Positions 58,517 through 64,000 of a DNA stretch of 64,000 nt are shown here, piece by piece. Origin of the DNA: Hemileia vastatrix (lineage: Eukaryota; Basidiomycota; Pucciniomycetes; Pucciniales; Zaghouaniaceae); NCBI GenBank assembly GCA_030280995.1, contig JASXTE010000004.1:14290501-14354500 (forward strand), written 5' to 3'. Every line of letters begins with the position of its first letter. The first letter of the stretch is position 1. Position numbers and translations under genes: made by a program. The notes under the pieces are model-generated. The model had not been told where the DNA came from and did not search any database. It saw only the letters and a list, made by a program, of their open reading frames with translations.

Positions 58517-59460
58517 TACATGTTATGGTGCTTAGGGAAAAATCTATTTCATTTTCAGAAGAAGAGAGAGGTTTATTAAAGCACTCTTATGAAAAACCTT
58601 ATAATGTTCCAGTTATACCTCATGTGCCCTGGCAAAAGCAAGCATTTCCTATACCAGCGGCAATAAGAGAATAATATGCAGAATTAATTTGGGAAAGGTT
58701 AAGGTCTGGATTTAATGAAAAATCAATGTCTAGCTACACAATTCCAGTATTTAGTGTTGTCAAGAAAAATGGCAAGTTAATGGTTGTTCATGATTTGAGA
58801 GAGATGAAAAAGGTTACCATTAAGGATGCAGGATTACCACAAACATCAGAGGAATTTGTGGAATCTTTTGCAGGTTAAGCATGTTATGGATTAGGAGATA
58901 TAATGGGAGGATATGATGAGCACAAGGTAGATATTGCTTCAAGGCTGATGACTACATTTGAAACTCCATTGGGGTGCTTTAGGTTAACAAGGATACCGTA
59001 GGGGACTACAAACTCAGTGGAAGAGTATCAGGTGCAGATGAAGTGGATATTACAGGATGAAATTCCGTAACATGTAGGAATTTTTATTGATGATGGGGGC
59101 AAAAAAGGGCCAATAAATGATTATGATGGGGAGGTTCTAGAGGAGAAACCAAGAATTAGGAGGTTTAATTGGAAATATGCTATTACTCTTAAAGGGTACT
59201 TTTTAGGATAGAAGAGGCTGGTTTAACAGTCTCAGGGTCAAAATTTTCTTGTTGCATACCAGCACTAGATATTGTTGGTTATGATGTATGTAGGAAGGGA
59301 AGATTCATTGCAGAAAAACAGAAAAACAAGGTACTTACATGGCCAAGACCAAAAAACACTATGGGATTCAGGGGTTTTTTAAGTATTTTTACATATGTAA
59401 GAATGTTTATTTGTGATTTTGACTTATTTTCTTCTCCTTTGAGGCACTGTGGTATGCACC
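58517..59460 (+). pseudogene. RT of gypsy C1 (continuation after copia D)
   Basis: It resumes the RT frame with stops. Recognisable blocks are SEEERGLLKHSYEKPYNVPV, KKNGKLMVVHDLREMKKVT, GLGDIMGGYDE, LTRIP and GIFIDDGG (about 59078-59100), then CCIPALDIVG and the start of the connection region (ARPK-like, about 59340-59450). Several TAG/TAA/TGA codons occur (for example near 58672, 58877, 58999, 59069). Similarity ends at about 59460, before RNase H. Confidence 0.85.
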
Positions 59461-59792
59461 TCGCAGGTAGTTTGATTTTGGACCAATCAGCTTGCACAGT
59501 CCAGGAAGAACAAAGGAAATTCATAGCGCAGTAGAAAGTGCTAAACTATAACATGTGTTTGTGTGTTTCAAGGACAAAGAGAAATAGAAGTGCGGAAGAG
59601 GATTCAGGGTCTGTGTGCTCGGATTTTGCAGCAGGATGCACCGCATAATGGGGAATTTTGTGTTATTTATTTAGGACTGCAAGCACTGAAAAATATGGAC
59701 TTGTATTTTTTAATAATTGTGTATTATGCACTAAGGAAGGAATTATGGCTTAAGGAGAGGCTCAAGTGCAAATTATACCACACCGGGGCTAG
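59461..59792. other. Unassigned segment between C1 and C2
   Basis: About 330 bp link the truncated C1 pol to the C2 LTR. A short frame (59563-59808) has no domain. It may be a rearranged piece of the same gypsy family or the pre-insertion host DNA. Confidence 0.4.
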
Positions 59793-60564
59793 TGTGGTAA
59801 CCTACTGAAACAGGTGATATAGGAGGTTAACTAGTTAAAAATCAAAGTGACTAGGATCAGCGTTAGAAGGAGTCAAACTTGAAAGTAGCGCTGAAAAGAA
59901 CAAAGGTACATTCAGGGGCACGCATGTCAAGATGTCAAGCATGAGTGAAACAAGTCAATACTAGTGTTAGTAAGGATAGGGTATATTTTTGGCGCTGTAG
60001 TTGTTACAAGCAGTGTAGGTAGTTTAATAATAGATTTGTTACTGTTTTACTAATGTAGCGCTAGAGTCAGCGCTGGAGATCCACTAGGGAACTTTTTTTA
60101 GAGTTCTGGAAAAATATAAAAAGGGTATCACATCTAGTAATAAAGAGAGAGAAAAATTTGACAAATAGTTAGTTCACATACAATTAGTTAATAATTTTGA
60201 AGTCAAAGATATTAGAATTTTCTGGCATCAATTGTTTGAGAGTATATAGATTCAGAGGATTAACTATTATTATAATTATTTTATTGCTATAATAAGGCAT
60301 ATTTGAAGAGAGCGCTTCAAGAGGGAGTAGCTGTAGATATTATCCCTTGTTAAGAATAGAAATATCTGAATAGTAATACTTGTTTTTCAGATCTTTTAAA
60401 AACTCAGTTCTCAACTTAAAAACTTTCTAATCACATATTAGTATTACACATTATTGTGCTTTCTTTAAAAATTAGAGTGGCAGGCGCTTCTTTTTAGAAA
60501 TTGAAAAGAAGAACCAACCCATCTTGAATTGTGTCTACTGCTTAGTACTTTAGAACTCTCTACA
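59793..60564 (+). repeat. 5' LTR of gypsy C2
   Basis: It starts TGTGGTAACC and ends TCTCTACA, immediately before the primer site. It is about 772 bp and contains many AGCGCT-type words. The partner LTR is outside the window. Confidence 0.7.
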
Positions 60565-60566
60565 AT

Positions 60567-60585
60567 TGGTGTCCCACAAGTGGCA
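60567..60585 (+). promoter_or_regulatory. Primer-binding site of gypsy C2
   Basis: TGGTGTCCCACAAGTGGCA begins two bases after the LTR. Its complement ends in CCA, as expected of a tRNA 3' end. The C1 equivalent at about 37755 is similar. Confidence 0.6.
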
Positions 60586-60808
60586 TAATTGTAGCTAGTA
60601 ATTTGGTTATATTGTTTAGTTTTCAGGGTTTTATCAAAGGACAAGATCAAGCCAGCGTTTCAGCGGAAGAGTCATAGGGTCAACAATGAGTGGATCAATA
60701 TCCATTATCAGAGGATAGCATAGGGCTGTATTGTAAATATAGTCAGGTTTAATTACCAAGTGTGTGTTTATTATTTTGTGATCTCTGTTTCGATTTCATA
60801 TTTTGGAA

Positions 60809-62080
60809 ATGGATCCTACTGCGACTACATCTAAGGGATGTCAGGAGAAGGTTAAAACACCTAATTTAATGGTGTCTTTGCCACAAATGGTAACTAAAAT
60901 AATAAGATGTAAAGATGAAAGTTTGCGTTTTATGGGTATTAATACTAAGAAGTTCTTACAAAGGTTTGAACAAGCAGCAGAAGTGCATGGAGCGACCAAG
61001 TATGATATGGTGCGTCAAGTGCTCATCTTTGTCTCTAATGAGTGCAAAGACGACTTAGAGGATTTAAAGGGGCATGAAGAGCGCAATTTGTCAGCGCTAA
61101 AAGAAATAATTCTCAAGAGATGGCTAAAAGTTACTGAGGAAAATCAATATATGATAAAGGATCTGGATGTATTGGTTAAAAGGGTTAAAGCTAAATGGGG
61201 TGTTTGAGAACCTAGGGAATTTAAAAGTTTTAGAGAGGATTTTGATCAAACAGTGAAATATTTAGTCATTAATGAAGATTTTAGTGATTCTAATGTGTCT
61301 TTACCTTGGTTTTGTGAAGCGCTAGCGCCAGAAGTGGAAGACTGGGTGAAGAGGTGCTTGGATAATGAAGTAAAGATAGTCAAGAAGAGGGACGGTAATT
61401 ATAAGTACCCTGAATTAGAGGAAGTAGAAATGGCAGTGGAAGCGGAAATGAAGCTGCGCCGAGTTGAGAATCATGCAGCTAGAGTTGCTTTGGATAACGA
61501 GGAGATGGACGAAGATGCGTCTGGCATGCAATCGCCTCCTCAGATGTTGTCTCCTAAAGTAAAAGTTTTCACTAAGGAGCTGGATTCAGTTATGGCAAGG
61601 ATTGATGAGCTGGAGAAGAAAATAAATTAAGCGGCAAAAGCGAAAGAATTTTTTAGGCCCAAGAGTTCTCCTCAACCATTGTGCTTTGCTACTATGGTAT
61701 GTTACTATTGTAATAAAGAGGGACATACTAGGATGAGGTGTAATGCACTTCAAAAAGATAAAGAAGAGAGGGTAGTTTATGAGGATGAAACTACGCTAAT
61801 TTTGGACAATGGGACTAAGCTTGTCAAAGACAAGGATCAAGGGATGGGAGCCATGGTCATGGATCATATTAATAAAAAGTCTTTGGAGGGCAGGTCGAGT
61901 AAGGGAAAGGAGCCTGAAGCAAAAGAGAAAGGCAAGGATGCGAAGTCAGTCAATTTTTCAGTTACTTGCGCAGTATTGGATTTTAAAGTAAAAGAAGGAG
62001 CGGTTTCAGTGCCACTTACTGCAGCGCTTTTGGAGATGTTTGCAGCAAAGCACAAGAAAATGGCACCCACCTACAATTAG
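60809..62080 (+). pseudogene. Gag of gypsy C2
   Basis: ATG 60809 opens a Gag frame broken by TGA 61205-61207 and TAA 61628-61630, with all three segments in one register. The first segment holds the capsid-like helical region, the second the remainder with an acidic Met-rich stretch, and the third the knuckle CYYCNKEGHTRMRC (about 61699-61740). The frame is then lost to an apparent one-base insertion near 62070 relative to C1, and gag-pro linker sequence continues in another frame at 62040-62489. Confidence 0.85.
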
Positions 62081-63009
62081 TAGGCGGAGAAGAGCTGGCG
62101 CTAGGTATGCAAATCCAGAGGATATGGAGGAAGTATTTTATACTAATAGAGAGAATACACCTGTGCCTATGGAGAATGTTGAAATGGATGGTATGGATCA
62201 TCAGGTAGAAGATCAAACAATGATGATGGAGGAGTCAGAGTTAGTACAGCAAAGAGCGGTACCTGTTGAAGGAATGCCAGAGACAAGGCGCAATACTCCA
62301 AAGAATCCCCCTGGAAGAGCAAAGGCTGCTGCGAAGACAACTCAACCTAAATGGTGGATGCAGTGCCATGTTCACTCGTATTTTCCTAAGGCAGCTGAGA
62401 ATTTAGTTGCACAATGTTTGAAGACTACAGTTTCTGTTGGGGGTGTTGACAGCAGTAGTGTCGGATGCAGCGAATGGAATTGTGGATAAGTGCAGGAAAC
62501 AAAGGGTTGGTAATTGTGCTGAGTTTGATGTTGGAGAGCATTCATTTGAGCCAGTCTTTTGAATACCTAGGGCGCCACATTATGCAGGACCCTTAGGGTA
62601 TTTAACAATCACTGTAAATGGTAAGTAAATTAGAGCGTTAGTGGATACAGGTTCACAAATTAACGTGGTGTCAGTAGATGATGCAGTGGAGTTAGGCCTT
62701 CCTTTTAAAGGTGATGAGGGTACTGTTGCAGGAATTGGTGGAGGTAGGTTACCTGTTATAGATGTAGCGGAGTACGTATGCACTAGAGTTTCAGGAGCGA
62801 TGAGGGATATACATTTTTATGTTCCAATGGGTGTAGTTAAACCAGTTTTAGGCATGCCATTTTTAATGGATTATTCTGCAACTATCAATTATTGTTTAAA
62901 TAAGACTATTGGAATAAGGATTATGGGTGATGATGGTATTCCAGTAACAGCAGTCTTAGTAGCGCCTAAGGATGGTGGCTGGGAAACTAAGTACTCTGGA
63001 GCTGCGTGA
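62081..63009 (+). pseudogene. Linker and aspartic protease of gypsy C2
   Basis: The linker is acidic and Met-rich (62090-62480), with a further frame change near 62440 and stops near 62562 and 62628. The protease then reads GYLTITVNGK, the intact catalytic VDTGSQINVV (62641 onward), GIGGGRL and VLGMPFLMDY. The active site is preserved, in contrast to C1. Confidence 0.85.
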
Positions 63010-63342
63010 TTAGAGAAAGAAAGAGAGTTTTATGAGGAAGTCTCAGATGATGAGATAGGTCTACCACCAGGAAGGCGCCAAAATTTTCATTAAGGACTGG
63101 CATTTTAGGTGTTACTATCTCCCAAGATGAGAGGAACCCGGATAGTGACAAGTCAGTCCAACAAGAAGAGATACTTAGAGCGGTACTTCATAGGTGTCTT
63201 GGGAATACTACAGCAGAATGTATTATACCTAAGATTTTTAATTTCTTTGATTATGGATTTTGTTATACTTATATTAAAAAGAAAAGACAAAAACAGGATT
63301 TAGGTGTAACCTGTAGTTATATTAGAAAGGGTTTGATTTTAA

Positions 63343-64000
63343 GTAATGAAGGAAGCAGCAAGTGCTGTTTAGCGTCCAAGTATAAACCAGTGGCTGTCAA
63401 GGTTAAACCAGTAAATTTACCAATTCCAGATTTGAATCCTCCTTTGCAGAGGCCAGCTCTGTCTAGGAATCCTTATGATTCTCCTTTAATAAAGTTTCCA
63501 CCTGAATTTGCACCCACTAGTAAAATCACAATGGAGAGGCTTCAGATGGTTAATTTTGGACCAGAGGATTGGTTGTTGCAGGAAGAAAAGAAGTTTTTGT
63601 TACATTTTATGGTTCTCAGAGAAAAGGCTATTGCTTTTTCTGAAGAGGAAAGAGGTTTGTTGAAACACTCTTATGGTAAACCTTATATTGTTCCAGTTAT
63701 ACCTCATGCACTGTGGAAAAAGAAGGCTTTTCCAATACCAGAGGCTATAAGAGAAGACTATACGGAATTAATTAGGGGAAGGTTAAGGTATGGCTTGTAT
63801 GAACAGTCTATGTCTAGTTATTCACGTCCAGTGTTTTGTGTTGTTAAAAATAATGGTAAATTAAGGGTTGTTCATGATCTTAGGGAGATGAAAAAGGTTA
63901 CAGTAAAGGAAGCAGGAATGTTGCCAACTCCGGAGAAGTTTGTGGATTCTTTTGCAGGACGTGCATGTTACGAATTAGGTTATATTATGGGAGGATACAA
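63343..64000 (+). CDS. RT N-terminal half of gypsy C2 (cut by window end)
   Basis: The frame is open to the last base. It encodes NPPLQRPALSRNPYDSPL, MVNFGPEDWLLQEEKK, AFSEEERGLLKHSYGKPY and VFCVVKNNGKLRVVHDLREM, then ends at GYIMGGY just before the polymerase core. It aligns along its length with the RT of A and B, so the A/B and C families are related. Where A and B have the conserved TGA, C2 reads AAA. Confidence 0.88.

Larger units (their letters stand above)
60565..64000 (+). mobile_element. Ty3/gypsy retrotransposon C2, internal region (3' part outside window)
   Basis: Leader, gag, zinc knuckle, protease and the first half of RT are present in the same order as C1. It is much better preserved than C1 and relatively rich in CpG. 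It runs off the right edge within RT. Confidence 0.9.

Overview
The window is strongly AT-rich fungal DNA, dominated by nested and mostly decayed transposable elements around one small gene island. Several signs point to a basidiomycete, most likely a rust (Pucciniales) or a close relative. These are a CAP59/CMT1-type mannosyltransferase, a wax-synthase-like membrane acyltransferase, short GT-AG introns of about 60-85 nt, a TET/JBP-like dioxygenase inside a transposon, and Ty3/gypsy, Ty1/copia, PIF/Harbinger-like and CACTA-like elements. The taxon is inferred from this content; no ribosomal or tRNA gene is visible.

Layout. 1-11857: the 3' part of gypsy element A (gag zinc knuckle, protease, RT, RNase H, integrase, a long 3' region with two spliced antisense genes, and the 3' LTR). 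11916-12165: a 250-bp CACTA-type MITE. 12166-13680: inverted fragments of an unrecognised gene. 13969-15007: a 1,039-bp TRIM-like element with 111-bp LTRs and a 5-bp target-site duplication (TSD). 17017-20152: the gene island (wax-synthase-like gene, then the mannosyltransferase). 21804-36678: minus-strand chromodomain gypsy E, split by a 12.2-kb CACTA-type insertion (23386-35616). That insertion itself holds a second MITE and a 7.46-kb Harbinger-like element (28045-35507) with a DDE transposase, a TET/JBP-like dioxygenase and a Myb/SANT-like coiled-coil protein. About 36679-59460: gypsy C1, which was invaded by complete gypsy B (39351-51926, sister of A, TSD ACCGT) and by complete copia element D (53277-58511, TSD ACTGT). 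59793-64000: the 5' half of gypsy C2, sister of C1, running off the window.

Two complete retroelements, two MITEs, the large CACTA-type element, the Harbinger-like element and the TRIM all have matching short duplications at both ends, so the order of insertion can be read. The points most worth following are: (1) a short hairpin repeat, present some 25-30 times in each of A and B in both coding and noncoding parts, whose stem pairs change in a compensatory way while the tail TAAACT stays fixed; (2) spliced antisense genes inside these gypsy elements that encode a Zn2Cys6-like cluster with its halves in reversed order; (3) a Harbinger-like element that has acquired a TET/JBP-like gene and a very large C/G-rich inverted repeat; (4) a conserved slippery site and a conserved in-frame TGA in the gypsy A/B pol; and (5) a consistent CpG-to-TpG/CpA decay pattern, including loss of catalytic aspartates, which suggests cytosine methylation in this genome.
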